Below, one piece after another: positions 56,039-63,866 of a stretch of DNA of 64,000 bases. The notes beneath the pieces are model-generated. The model saw nothing but the letters and a program-made list of their open reading frames with translations, was not told where the DNA came from and searched no databases. The position numbers were made by a program, and so were the translations under genes. Position 1 is the first letter of the stretch. Each line of letters starts with the position of its first letter. The stretch is from Pseudoalteromonas luteoviolacea NCIMB 1944 (GTDB taxonomy: Bacteria; Pseudomonadota; Gammaproteobacteria; Enterobacterales; Alteromonadaceae): contig NZ_AUXS01000026.1 of NCBI RefSeq assembly GCF_001625565.1, forward strand, positions 62,001 to 126,000. Direction: 5' to 3'.

Positions 56039-56057
56039 GTGTAACGCCTTGTTAAGT
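56039..56057 (-). other. Collapsed attC junction
   Basis: GTGTAAC (56039-56045) and GTTAAGT (56051-56057) separated by 5 bases. Both outer core words remain but the centre is gone, so two cassettes are fused. Confidence 0.55.
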
Positions 56058-56059
56058 GT

Positions 56060-56440
56060 CTACTCAACAGAGCTTACAGCTTTATTTTTTAGATCAACAG
56101 TATAGATATGACCCAATTCATTGGTAACTTTCAACTTATTGCCCCAAAAATTTAGCTCGGTAGAAGTAATAAAAACATCTTGAACATCAGATTCTTGAGA
56201 TTGCTCATAAGATGTTTTATATACTTGGATTCCCCATATGGGGTTCCCTGTTTTAGTGTCTAAGACTTGTATGTATCCACCATTTTGATTAGTTCCATTT
56301 TCATGAGACCAATGTGGAACAGTATAAACATAATTGCCAGAAATGATTGGTGATACTGGCTTCGGAGCCTTGCGTTTAGCGTGGCTCGGCAGAGAAATAA
56401 GCACACTGATAATAAAGAACAGACAATATTTCGTAGACAC
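56060..56440 (-). CDS. Secreted PQQ/propeller-like protein, 126 aa
   Basis: GTG start with CGGAG upstream. Signal peptide 1-21. 'GGYIQVLDTKTGNPIWGIQVYK' resembles one blade of a PQQ-type propeller; too short to form a whole one. May assemble as an oligomer or be a fragment. Confidence 0.6.
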   Translation of the reverse strand: MSTKYCLFFIISVLISLPSHAKRKAPKPVSPIISGNYVYTVPHWSHENGTNQNGGYIQVLDTKTGNPIWGIQVYKTSYEQSQESDVQDVFITSTELNFWGNKLKVTNELGHIYTVDLKNKAVSSVE

Positions 56441-56463
56441 TTAATACTCCGATATGGATTGGC

Positions 56464-56560
56464 AGCTAACGCTTTAATAATAGGCAGAAAATTGTTTGCT
56501 AAAATGTTGAGGAACGAAAATAGAAAACTGTTTTTGTCCTTATTAATTAGTTTGTTACAA
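56464..56560 (-). other. attC site
   Basis: AGCTAAC to GTTACAA, 97 bp; central 'GTTTGCTAAAATGTTGAGGA'. Confidence 0.8.
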
Positions 56561-56945
56561 AGCATTCACCCACCAACAGTATCAAATGATTTACAGCTTG
56601 GGTCGTAAGAATCTCTAATTGCTCGTTGAAACAAGCCTGAGAGTTGACGCAACGTTTTTTAAGCCCATTTCTTAATTTTTTGTACAGTGACTCAACTACC
56701 TGATGAGATGAGCAGTTGTAAGCCCAATCCAAATCAGTTGAAGCAATTGCAATTCGGCCGGAAGTAAGGATTCCGTCCTCTAGTACACTTCGTTATATTA
56801 GGATGAGGCCATCATCTAGTAGAACCTCATCGAAGTGTTGCCCATGTTTAATGTTCACTCCTCGATGCTCCATAGGTGATCGTCAAAGGCAGCATGATCA
56901 CCTTCGTTCAAGAAATATTGAAATTCACTCCGCACCTCGATTCCT
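56550..56945 (-). pseudogene. Broken cassette gene(s)
   Basis: Minus strand: an opening frame 'VRSEFQYFLNEGDHAAFDDHLWSIEE' stops at TGA. A frame offset by one then reads 'VNIKHGQHFDEVLLDDGLIL', hits an in-frame TAA near 56793, and continues 'SVLEDGILTSGRIAIASTDLDWAYNCS' to the end. The final part was called as a 61-aa ORF by itself. One indel plus one nonsense change would explain it; alternatively two overlapping genes, the second broken. Confidence 0.6.
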
Positions 56946-56951
56946 TAGTAG

Positions 56952-57040
56952 CCCTAAGCGACGTAAAATGGTTGGCTAAATTAGGAACAAAGTGACGTAA
57001 GCCAAGCTTTTTCCGTTCGTACTTTGGCGATTTGTTAGGT
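56952..57040 (-). other. attC site
   Basis: CCCTAAG left core (C-to-G change) to GTTAGGT (57034-57040), 89 bp; central 'GGTTGGCTAAATTAGGAAC'. Confidence 0.8.
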
Positions 57041-57322
57041 ATTAGTTACAACCAGTAAAAAAACAATTATACCTGAAATAATAACTCCAATGACGCCTGC
57101 GCAACACCAGAGAATCTTAAAACCTATAGTTCTAATTCTTTGCCCTGATTCAGAAAAATGTTCAGCAGCTAACGTTAAAGGCCAAATATTACTTTGAACA
57201 GATAAATCTCTTTCTGGTGCTGACGGTAAAATATGCTTATAAAGGAGCGAAGAAAGAACAAGCATTATTATGCAAAATATAAACATCAATGAAACTATAA
57301 TATAAAACATAATTGTATCCAT
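57035..57322 (-). CDS. Membrane protein, 95 aa
   Basis: ATG at 57322 with GGTG upstream; an upstream frame start is possible. Two transmembrane segments (about 4-24 and 70-91). Its 3' end meets the attC right core at 57034-57040. The gene is intact and the IS lies upstream of it. Confidence 0.55.
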   Translation of the reverse strand: MDTIMFYIIVSLMFIFCIIMLVLSSLLYKHILPSAPERDLSVQSNIWPLTLAAEHFSESGQRIRTIGFKILWCCAGVIGVIISGIIVFLLVVTNT

Positions 57323-57449
57323 TACACCAGCTATCCTAAACACCTAGACATAATGACTCCCACACGGTGCTAGCCTCCGCATTTTCGTGGGTTAGCTTAA
57401 AGCCAGAGCCATAATTAGTTTGTCAAATAACTAAATAGCAGAGGCTAGC

Positions 57450-58605
57450 ATGACTAAACATAACATACTTTTCATTGGCTTAGATACTCATAAAGAATTC
57501 ATTGAAGTTGCCTATATTGAAGACAATCGTGGCGCTCAACCCATTCATTTCGGTCGCATTTCTTCTGCTAAAGTCGCTATTAAAAAACTTATCAGGCAAT
57601 TTGAATCTAAATACCCTAATGTAACTCTGCATTTCGTTTATGAAGCTGGCCCTTGTGGTTACTGGATTTACCGCTTAATTACTTCTATTGGGCATTGCTG
57701 CTACGTGGTTGCCCCCTTCGCTTATTCCTAAAAAACCTGGGGAGCGTGTAAAAACCGATAAGCGTGATGCCTTTAAACTGGCCAAATTACTTAAATCTGA
57801 AGACTTAACCCCTATTTATGTACCTGAGCCAGAAGATGAAGCTGTTCGTGATTTATCTCGTGCTCGAGAAGTCGCGATGAAAGACTTAAAAGATGCAAAG
57901 TATCAGCTAAAGGCACTGCTTCTTCGCAACAATATCAACTATACAGGCACTGCAAATTGGTCAACTAAACACTTACGATGGCTTACTGAACTAGTACTGC
58001 CTCACCCAGCACAACAAATAGTTTTACAAGAGTTTATTCAAACTATAAACGAGCGAACTGCACGATTGGAGCGACTCGACAATGAGCTCTCTCATCATGT
58101 TTATCAATGGCGTTACTATCCTGTAGTGAAAGCAATCCAGGCGATGCGCGGTGTTCGCTTACTCGTGGCCGCTGGCGTTGTCGCTGAGCTTGGCGACTTA
58201 TCACGCTTCGACCATCCCCGTAAATTAATGAGTTATCTAGGTCTTGTACCCAGTGAACACTCGAGTGGTGGCAAACGCCATATCGGCGCCATCACAAAAT
58301 GCGGAAATGGCCGAGCAAGACGCCTCCTTGTTGAAGGTGCGCATACATATCGCTACGCAGCAAACATATCGACAGATATGCAAAAGCGACAAGAAGGTTT
58401 ACCAAAGGAAATTATTGATATCGCGTGGAAAGCACAGCTTAGGCTCTGCAAGCGTTATAAAAAAATGATAGACAAAGGGAAACACTACAATCTTGTTGTC
58501 ACTGCTATCGCCCGAGAAATGATTGCATACATATGGGCAATCGCTAAAGAAGTGGTGCTTACGCCTGTGAACACAAAACTGAGATTGGCAAGAGTACCCG
58601 CATGA
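57450..58605 (+). pseudogene. IS110-family transposase, frameshifted
   Basis: Two overlapping frames make one protein of about 384 aa. The N-terminal DEDD RuvC-like domain ('LDTHKEF', 'FVYEAGP', '[14 protein letters not shown]') is split at a run of five C (57712-57716), where one extra base shifts the frame. The C-terminal Tnp_20 domain ('[19 protein letters not shown]', '[16 protein letters not shown]') is intact and includes the candidate catalytic Ser. The shift could be a mutation, sequencing error or regulated frameshift. Confidence 0.87.
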
Positions 58606-58900
58606 ACAACGAATTAGAGTTAATACATTGGATCAAGCATCGGGTGAGACACAACCACCGACGGCGTTAGGATGGCAATGTAGCTAACGCTGCATTGAAC
58701 CACGAACATAGACTGAAGACAGGTGCCACGACGAACTAAGTAAGGTCTGCTCTGTTACTAGAAATAGTAATAACCAACGAATATCAGCAAGATAACCGAC
58801 GACATTACTTGCTTCATCCTATGTATTAACTCGCTCTAATTCGAGTTGTAATAATTATGGCTTAAAAAGTTAGGCGAGGATCAGTGCGTTTAACTTGACA
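58606..58900 (+). ncRNA. Candidate bridge/seek RNA region of the IS
   Basis: IS1111-group elements encode a guide RNA downstream of the transposase; this 295-bp non-coding stretch is in that position. It contains GGCGTTAGG (58663-58671) and AGCTAACGCTGC (58682-58693), which look like the attC core in both orientations and could be guide loops. RNA boundaries and fold are not determined. Confidence 0.5.
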
Positions 58901-58910
58901 GTGGGAGTCA

Positions 58911-58987
58911 TACCAACGCCCAGCACAGCGGCTGGCAAAGTTGGTACGTACGTAACAGTTTGAGTGACAGGTTTGTACTTGTTAGCC
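58911..58987 (-). other. attC site split by the IS
   Basis: TACCAAC (58911-58917, touching the IS) to GTTAGCC (58981-58987), 77 bp, with pairs 'CCAACGCC', 'GGCTGGCAAAGTTGG'. It belongs to the gene at 58982. Confidence 0.75.
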
Positions 58988-59410
58988 GTTGCCATGCCGA
59001 ATCTCCCCTTCCTCGAAAACACCTACAATACAATCAATATGCGGATCTTGAGCATTCTCATTTATTGCCCATTGCCAATCGACTATCTCGGTGTCTGTTG
59101 TAAATTTTAATCTAACACCATTCTCAAAACTCAGCTCTAAGCTTAAATCAGAATTTAAGAAAACCTCTGCTATCTTTTGCCGAAGCGTTGTAGTAAGAAT
59201 TATTCCCTTAGCAATATCTTCCTTGTCGATTGCTTCTTTAGCTGGCTGATAACCAGAAATAACTCTATTTAAGCCCTCTTCATCTGGAGAAATAACATTT
59301 TGAGAGATAAGCCAAAAACTATCGAAATATAGATCGAATGTATCACCAATACTTATACGAGAATAGAAATTCCCTAATAGCTTCTCTTCTAGTATCTCGA
59401 TGTCGCTCAT
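58982..59410 (-). CDS. Hypothetical protein, 142 aa
   Basis: TTTGGAG upstream. Acidic alpha/beta protein with 'LSLELSFENGVRLKFTTDT' and 'DPHIDCIVGVFEEGE'. Immunity-like in style; no family assigned. Confidence 0.6.
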   Translation of the reverse strand: MSDIEILEEKLLGNFYSRISIGDTFDLYFDSFWLISQNVISPDEEGLNRVISGYQPAKEAIDKEDIAKGIILTTTLRQKIAEVFLNSDLSLELSFENGVRLKFTTDTEIVDWQWAINENAQDPHIDCIVGVFEEGEIRHGNG

Positions 59411-59424
59411 AATTCTCCAAAGAC

Positions 59425-59511
59425 TGCTAACGGCTAATATAGTTGGCTATAACTTGTAAGGAACGAACAAAGCCAACTGAATTTTGCCCGCTTTTAAATA
59501 GTTTGTTAGTT
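59425..59511 (-). other. attC site
   Basis: TGCTAAC to GTTAGTT, 87 bp; central 'ATAGTTGGCTATAACTTGT'. Confidence 0.88.
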
Positions 59512-59516
59512 GTACG

Positions 59517-60116
59517 CTATTCGCCTGCTTCTAATACCATTTGGTTACGCCATTCAGCTACGCTAGCCCACTTTTCATCAGTCACCCCATTGTGCGACCA
59601 AAACACCACTTCACCACTTCTATTAATGCAATAGTAATCAGAGTTATCTTCACAAATAGGCATGAGCTCAACAGGTAAGTCATAAAACTGTCGAGCACTC
59701 ACCAATGTTTCATATATGTCAGCATAACTAGGTGGATCGGTTATTTCTAATGCTTCAAGTGGTGCATCACCTAGGTCATACCCAGATTTAATGAATGCTA
59801 CATATTCAGGTGGAAAAGTGAAACCTAGCTTTTCTTGAGCCTCTGCAATTGCAATATCAGTAGGTATTTTTAACTCGAATTCTTCCATTTTCTCTGACTC
59901 AGATAAAGCACAAATATTTTCTTCTTCTGAAACATCAAAAGTAATCGTTATTAAGTTTTTGTCTAATTCCCAAATCGATGTATTACTAGTGAAATTATAA
60001 TAATTCCAACGCCCGCCGTGTTCTTTGATACTTATATGTTCAAACACAACACCCTCTACTTTTGCTGAATCTAAAAAAGTAGACCAGCCTTGTTTTGGAG
60101 ATAACTCAATTTTCAA
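59517..60116 (-). CDS. SMI1/KNR4 family protein
   Basis: 199 aa from a TTG with AAGGAAG upstream. The SMI1/KNR4 domain covers about 80-195: 'AEAQEKLGFTFPPEYVAFIKSG', 'LEALEITDPP', 'LMPICEDNSDYYCIN', 'GEVVFWSHNG'. Members often act as immunity proteins of contact-dependent or polymorphic toxins. No toxin is adjacent; a solitary immunity cassette is plausible. Confidence 0.88.
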   Translation of the reverse strand: MKIELSPKQGWSTFLDSAKVEGVVFEHISIKEHGGRWNYYNFTSNTSIWELDKNLITITFDVSEEENICALSESEKMEEFELKIPTDIAIAEAQEKLGFTFPPEYVAFIKSGYDLGDAPLEALEITDPPSYADIYETLVSARQFYDLPVELMPICEDNSDYYCINRSGEVVFWSHNGVTDEKWASVAEWRNQMVLEAGE

Positions 60117-60130
60117 ATTACTTCCTTCGT

Positions 60131-60193
60131 CTCAAACACCCGCTTGGTGAAGCTGGCAGCTTTGCTAAGTCCGAGAGCTTTGACTTGTTAGCT
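60131..60193 (-). other. attC site (short)
   Basis: CTCAAAC to GTTAGCT, 63 bp; inner 'GAAGCTGGCAGCTTTGC' hairpin and flanking CTC/GAG. Confidence 0.75.
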
Positions 60194-60211
60194 GAGACCA
60201 CACTCATGCTC

Positions 60212-60535
60212 TTAAATAAGCCCATGCTCTACTAAAGCCTCTTCCCACAGAGCTGACTTATTCTCACGAAAGTACTTACTCAGTAGGTTACTTACTTCAG
60301 GAGACTGAAAACTATTGTTTTCTATGTAGGCTTTTAAATTTTCTGAACTTACCGCGTCCATTTCTTTAATTTTTGTTTGTGGTTCGCAACAACCATAGCC
60401 ATCAAAAGATATTCTTACCAAGTAAAGGCAGCCATTTGGATTTACATCAAAGTCGGTAAAAACTGAATCATCCTGCAAAGCCAAACAATACTTACATGGG
60501 CGCGTCGGCATTGGCTCAAATTTTCGAATATTCAT
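60212..60535 (-). CDS. Hypothetical protein with N-terminal CxxC, 107 aa
   Basis: ATG at 60535 with AGGCGAG upstream; an earlier in-frame start would run into the attC. 'PCKYCLALQ' and 'GYGCCEP' give Cys pairs that may bind a metal. No family recognised. Confidence 0.6.
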   Translation of the reverse strand: MNIRKFEPMPTRPCKYCLALQDDSVFTDFDVNPNGCLYLVRISFDGYGCCEPQTKIKEMDAVSSENLKAYIENNSFQSPEVSNLLSKYFRENKSALWEEALVEHGLI

Positions 60536-60550
60536 GTTTCTCGCCTGTAT

Positions 60551-60649
60551 AGCTAACACCGCTGTAACCGGCTAATATTAGTTGACTATAGTTTGTGAGA
60601 CACGAACAAAGCCAACGGTTATTTGTCCGCGTTTACGACTTTGTTAGTT
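60551..60649 (-). other. attC site
   Basis: AGCTAAC to GTTAGTT, 99 bp; central 'TAGTTGACTATAGTTTGTGA'. Confidence 0.88.
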
Positions 60650-60657
60650 GTACCTTC

Positions 60658-60891
60658 TCAGCAAGAAGCTGCGTTTTGTGCGCAAGTTTTCTTGATGCCC
60701 AACTCTTCGTGATAATGCATCGTAGCACAAAAAGTTAATACAAAAATAATTGAGCCACCTAACCAACAATTAAGCTCTCTTAGTTTAAACTGACCACGCC
60801 TTAAAGCCGATGTAAAAATAACGAAACTTCTAAAAATAAGAATAAACGTGATAAATAGAAACGCAAAAATGACAATTCCAGCTGTACTCAT
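60658..60891 (-). CDS. Membrane protein, 77 aa
   Basis: ATG at 60891 with GGAGAA upstream. Two transmembrane segments (about 4-25 and 44-58) and a Cys-containing tail 'KKTCAQNAASC'. Not recognised. Confidence 0.6.
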   Translation of the reverse strand: MSTAGIVIFAFLFITFILIFRSFVIFTSALRRGQFKLRELNCWLGGSIIFVLTFCATMHYHEELGIKKTCAQNAASC

Positions 60892-60904
60892 AATTCTCCA
60901 GTGC

Positions 60905-61003
60905 AACTAACGCTTTGCTCAGAGTCAAAAAATGCTTGGCAAAAATTAGCGACGAAGGAGCGCAAGCCAAGCGTTTTGCGTCCTTTTGAGCAACTTGTTA
61001 GCT
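60905..61003 (-). other. attC site
   Basis: AACTAAC to GTTAGCT, 99 bp; the most typical centre of the array: 'TTGGCAAAAATTAGCGACG' and 'CGCAAGCCAAGCGTTTTGCG'. Confidence 0.9.
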
Positions 61004-61309
61004 GCCTTTTTGTACTGACTTTGAAAATGCGTAAAGCTCTCCTAATAAGTGCTTGTACTTTTGATTTAGTTCATCAGCATTGGCTTTCCAACAGAACTCA
61101 CCTTTGGCATTGGTTGATTGCCCTAGAACTAAATCATTTAGGCTACCTATACCGCCACTTCCTGCCATTATTATGTTGGCACAATTAAGAAACTCATTGG
61201 AATCAAAAGCTGATAACGCACGTTTAAAGTGTTTAACCCACCAATCTGATTTTTCGTCTTCTAACAAAGAGATCATTTCGGTTAACTGAACTCGGATATT
61301 TTCGTACAT
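60998..61309 (-). CDS. Hypothetical protein (DUF6966-like), 103 aa
   Basis: ATG at 61309 with AGGGAA upstream. Helical, with 'WWVKHFKRALSAFDS' and 'AGSGGIGSLNDLVLG', a pattern I recall from DUF6966 proteins. Function unknown. Confidence 0.6.
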   Translation of the reverse strand: MYENIRVQLTEMISLLEDEKSDWWVKHFKRALSAFDSNEFLNCANIIMAGSGGIGSLNDLVLGQSTNAKGEFCWKANADELNQKYKHLLGELYAFSKSVQKGS

Positions 61310-61322
61310 GCTTTCCCTAGGC

Positions 61323-61423
61323 AACTAACGCTCCGATATGGGGCGCAAAATGCATGGCTATAATTAGCGAGGTTCGAGCGCAGCCAAGCTTTTTGCGTCC
61401 TTACCATTATTGGCTTGTTATAT
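61323..61423 (-). other. attC site
   Basis: AACTAAC to GTTATAT, 101 bp; central 'TGGCTATAATTAGCGAGG'. Confidence 0.88.
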
Positions 61424-61434
61424 GTCGATTAAGC

Positions 61435-61689
61435 CTATCTAAAGCAGCGTTTTATCATATAGCTGCAAACACTGGCTAGAGCAAAAAACAATATCGAAAA
61501 TGCCATTATGCCTAAACTAGGCAATAGCTTTCCAGCTTTGTCACTAACAAGGATTTCATAAATACCGAATAACATCCCGAAACCAGCTAATGTAAAAAAC
61601 AAAAAACCAATTAGCATTGAGAAAAATACAAAGGGTTTTTGAAGGTTCTTAAGTTGCAACCCCAATAAAATAGCTTCGATTAATTCCAC
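61435..61689 (-). CDS. Membrane protein, 84 aa
   Basis: GTG start with AAGGTAGAG upstream. Two transmembrane segments (about 22-45 and 56-75), ending 'MIKRCFR'. Not recognised. Confidence 0.6.
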   Translation of the reverse strand: MELIEAILLGLQLKNLQKPFVFFSMLIGFLFFTLAGFGMLFGIYEILVSDKAGKLLPSLGIMAFSILFFALASVCSYMIKRCFR

Positions 61690-61704
61690 AACTCTACCTT
61701 AGGC

Positions 61705-61762
61705 ATAAAACGCTTACAGCACGGGCGCGCTTTTCAGCGCCCCATGACTGTTTTTGTTAGGT
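61705..61762 (-). other. attC site (short), overlapping a coding frame
   Basis: ATAAAAC to GTTAGGT, 58 bp; arms 'GGGCGCGC'/'CAGCGCCCC'. The GNAT reading frame at 61714 continues through it and stops within its left core region. Confidence 0.75.
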
Positions 61763-62205
61763 TTTTTTGTTAACTCAATAACGGCAAGCATATCCTCACC
61801 GTCTTCGTCCATTCCAATTTCTACAAACCCAAAGCTAGAATAGAACTCCTTTGCCACTGGATTAGCAGGATCATAACAAATCTCGATCTCTCGGAGGTCT
61901 GGTTCCTGCTTTATTTCATCCAAGGCAAGGTTCAATGCTTTACGACCAATTCCTTTTTGTTGATATTTCTTATCAACCATGAAACGCCATATCGATATTC
62001 TTTCATTGGATTCTTGCACCCACATAAAAAATCCAACCGGTTCTTCTTTTAAATAGATTGCCCTGGTTTCATACCCCTCATTGAACATCGACTCGACTAA
62101 CGAATACATATTGCATGCGACATATTCTTCCTGCTCTTTTGTAACATCAAGCTCGCAAACCTCTTCGTAATTACCCTTAGTTACTGAACGGAGTGATACT
62201 TCCAC
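61714..62205 (-). CDS. GNAT family N-acetyltransferase
   Basis: 163 aa from a GTG with AGGAAA upstream. Acetyl-CoA loop 'KKYQQKGIGRKALNLAL' (Q-x-x-G-x-G), strand 4 'ISIWRFMVD' and the C-terminal 'NPVAKEFYSSFGFVEIG'. Closest in feel to PaiA/BltD polyamine-type acetyltransferases. The last 17 or so codons are attC sequence, so the natural C-terminus ends near 'AVIELTKK' and the tail is site-encoded. Confidence 0.9.
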   Translation of the reverse strand: MEVSLRSVTKGNYEEVCELDVTKEQEEYVACNMYSLVESMFNEGYETRAIYLKEEPVGFFMWVQESNERISIWRFMVDKKYQQKGIGRKALNLALDEIKQEPDLREIEICYDPANPVAKEFYSSFGFVEIGMDEDGEDMLAVIELTKKPNKNSHGALKSAPVL

Positions 62206-62219
62206 TATTTTTTCCTAAA

Positions 62220-62327
62220 ACTTAACGCCTTGATAATTGCAAATTTTGCTGGGATAGTTTTTGCGCGCGAAGCGCAATAGCATAAAACGACACAGTAAGA
62301 TTAGTCTCATTAATCAACTTGTTAGCT
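62220..62327 (-). other. attC site, second type
   Basis: ACTTAAC to GTTAGCT, 108 bp; centre 'TTTGCGCGCGAAGCGCAAT' differs from the common type and resembles the site at 52045. Confidence 0.82.
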
Positions 62328-62805
62328 ATGCCACACGATCAACTCTGAAACTGTAACAACCGTAAGCAGCATATCTTGCAATTACAAAGCTTACCTTTTC
62401 ATTGGTTAAAAACTCTTCCAGATCTGATTCTGCTTGCTCAGGTGATGTCAATTTTGCGTCTAATATACGCTCATTAGCACAATATGCTTTTAGTACAAAT
62501 GTATGACTTAAATAATCGGTTTCAGATCCATTTGGCAATGGCAGTTTGTTACTATCAAACTCCCCACTCTCAGAGTTTGCCAGTACGAAAATTGGACCAT
62601 ATTCTTTATACGGGCCTGTTTTTGTGAACGGACAATAACTGGCCAATATTAGTTCTTCACCAGCCTTTGCGCCACGAAGCACATCTCGACATGGTTCACC
62701 ACCTTTAGCTTCCAATACTTCTACAGGTTGATTTTGATCGTCAATACCAACATTTCTAACTTTATCTAAGAAATCCGATCTTACAGGTACTATTTTATAC
62801 TTCAT
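62326..62805 (-). CDS. DUF1203 family protein
   Basis: 159 aa with GAGGGAG upstream. 'GGEPCRDVLRGAKAGEELILASYCPF', 'GPYKEYGPIFVL' and 'YGCYSFRVDRV' form the full DUF1203 pattern. Function unknown; conserved Cys residues are present. Confidence 0.87.
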   Translation of the reverse strand: MKYKIVPVRSDFLDKVRNVGIDDQNQPVEVLEAKGGEPCRDVLRGAKAGEELILASYCPFTKTGPYKEYGPIFVLANSESGEFDSNKLPLPNGSETDYLSHTFVLKAYCANERILDAKLTSPEQAESDLEEFLTNEKVSFVIARYAAYGCYSFRVDRVA

Positions 62806-62819
62806 TTGACTCCCTCAAT

Positions 62820-62920
62820 AGCTAACGCCGAAAATAAACGGCTAAAAATAGTTGGCTAAAATTTGTGAGGTACGAGCAAAGCCAACTGTTTTTTGTACGC
62901 CTTTAAACTGTTTGTTAGGG
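62820..62920 (-). other. attC site
   Basis: AGCTAAC to GTTAGGG, 101 bp; central 'ATAGTTGGCTAAAATTTGTG'. Confidence 0.9.
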
Positions 62921-63243
62921 TTACTTTTGCACAAAAGGAGATGCAATGGAACCACGCTCATACTCTTGAACCACAATCTCTGCACTGAAACCAGAGACAC
63001 CACCTTTTTGAACTAAAGCATTTAGAGCTTTAATGGCTTTTGATTTATGCTCTGTTGCTAGAAGGTGACAGGCAGACCAGCAAACTACCCAATCATTTTT
63101 ATGCTTAAGTAAAGAAAGTAATTCGGAGTATTCGTGAGGTTCTGAATGGGTTCCTTCATAGATTCAAAATATTCATGGTCGTTTGAAGATGTGCCATCTC
63201 CTTTGGCAATTGCTGATTCACAAAATTGTTCAATATGCGACAT
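62921..63243 (-). pseudogene. Frameshifted cassette gene
   Basis: From ATG 63243 the frame 'MSHIEQFCESAIAKGDGTSS' runs to 'NDHEYFES', and the continuation 'YEGTHSEPHEYSELLSLLKH' to 'SGFSAEIVVQEYERGSIASP' is in another frame, so one base was gained or lost near 63165. Intact length would be about 107 aa. Family not recognised. Confidence 0.72.
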
Positions 63244-63256
63244 ATCTACCCTGTAA

Positions 63257-63358
63257 CCCTAACGCTTGCCTAACCGGCGCAAAATAGCAGGCTAAAATTA
63301 GCGACAAAGGAGCGCAAGCCATGCGTTTTGCGTCCATGCCATAATTGACTTGTTATGT
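63257..63358 (-). other. attC site
   Basis: CCCTAAC to GTTATGT, 102 bp; 'AGCAGGCTAAAATTAGCGAC' centre. Confidence 0.9.
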
Positions 63359-63751
63359 CTCCCAACTCGTATCATCACCTATACATTTAAAGACGATGCC
63401 TGACCTACCATTTAAGCTGAAAGTAACCTTAGACCCATTTTCAATGGCTTCCGTTTCACAAGATATTATTTGCGACCCCGCAATATTCAACTCGTTACCG
63501 AGGTCACGAAACTTATATGAGGTTTCATCAAATTTAATTATGTGCTCATTTTCAAAATCAGTAATATCGTGACGCCAGAAAACGATGCCGCAATCAAAGT
63601 AAAGTCGATACCAAGTATTTCCGACATTGAGATAGACGACATTGGCCTCTTCTTCACAGACACCTTCATACCAGAACTCCTGCACAATCAACTGTTTTAG
63701 TTCTCTCCCACTGAGTTCGGGTACTACTCCATTAATTTCAAGTTCTTCCAT
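63353..63751 (-). CDS. Hypothetical protein, 132 aa
   Basis: Soluble alpha/beta protein; 'ELKQLIVQEFWYEGVCEEEANVVYLNVGN' and 'VTFSLNGRSGIVFKCIGDD'. Loosely related to the gene at 54009. No SD beyond a weak one. Immunity-like in style. Confidence 0.6.
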   Translation of the reverse strand: MEELEINGVVPELSGRELKQLIVQEFWYEGVCEEEANVVYLNVGNTWYRLYFDCGIVFWRHDITDFENEHIIKFDETSYKFRDLGNELNIAGSQIISCETEAIENGSKVTFSLNGRSGIVFKCIGDDTSWET

Positions 63752-63763
63752 AGTCTAAGGGAA

Positions 63764-63863
63764 ACCTAACGCCGTTGTAATCGGCTAATAATAGTTGGCT
63801 AAAATTAGCGACGAAGGAGCGCTAGCCAAGCTTTACGCGTCCGAATTAATTGTTTTGTTAGAG
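63764..63863 (-). other. attC site
   Basis: ACCTAAC to GTTAGAG, 100 bp; 'ATAGTTGGCTAAAATTAGCG', 'GCGCTAGCCAAGCTTTACGC'. It is the rightmost complete site. Confidence 0.9.
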
Positions 63864-63866
63864 TTA

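Larger units (their letters stand above)
57353..58911 (+). mobile_element. IS110-family (IS1111-type) insertion in an attC
   Basis: Subterminal inverted repeats ATGACTCCCAC (57353-57363) and GTGGGAGTCAT (58901-58911). IS1111-group elements have such subterminal IRs. The right end abuts 'ACCAACGCC', the core of an attC whose remainder (to GTTAGCC at 58987) follows, so the IS lies exactly at the attC core. Exact outer boundaries may differ by a few bases. No target duplication is evident, as usual for the family. Confidence 0.85.
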
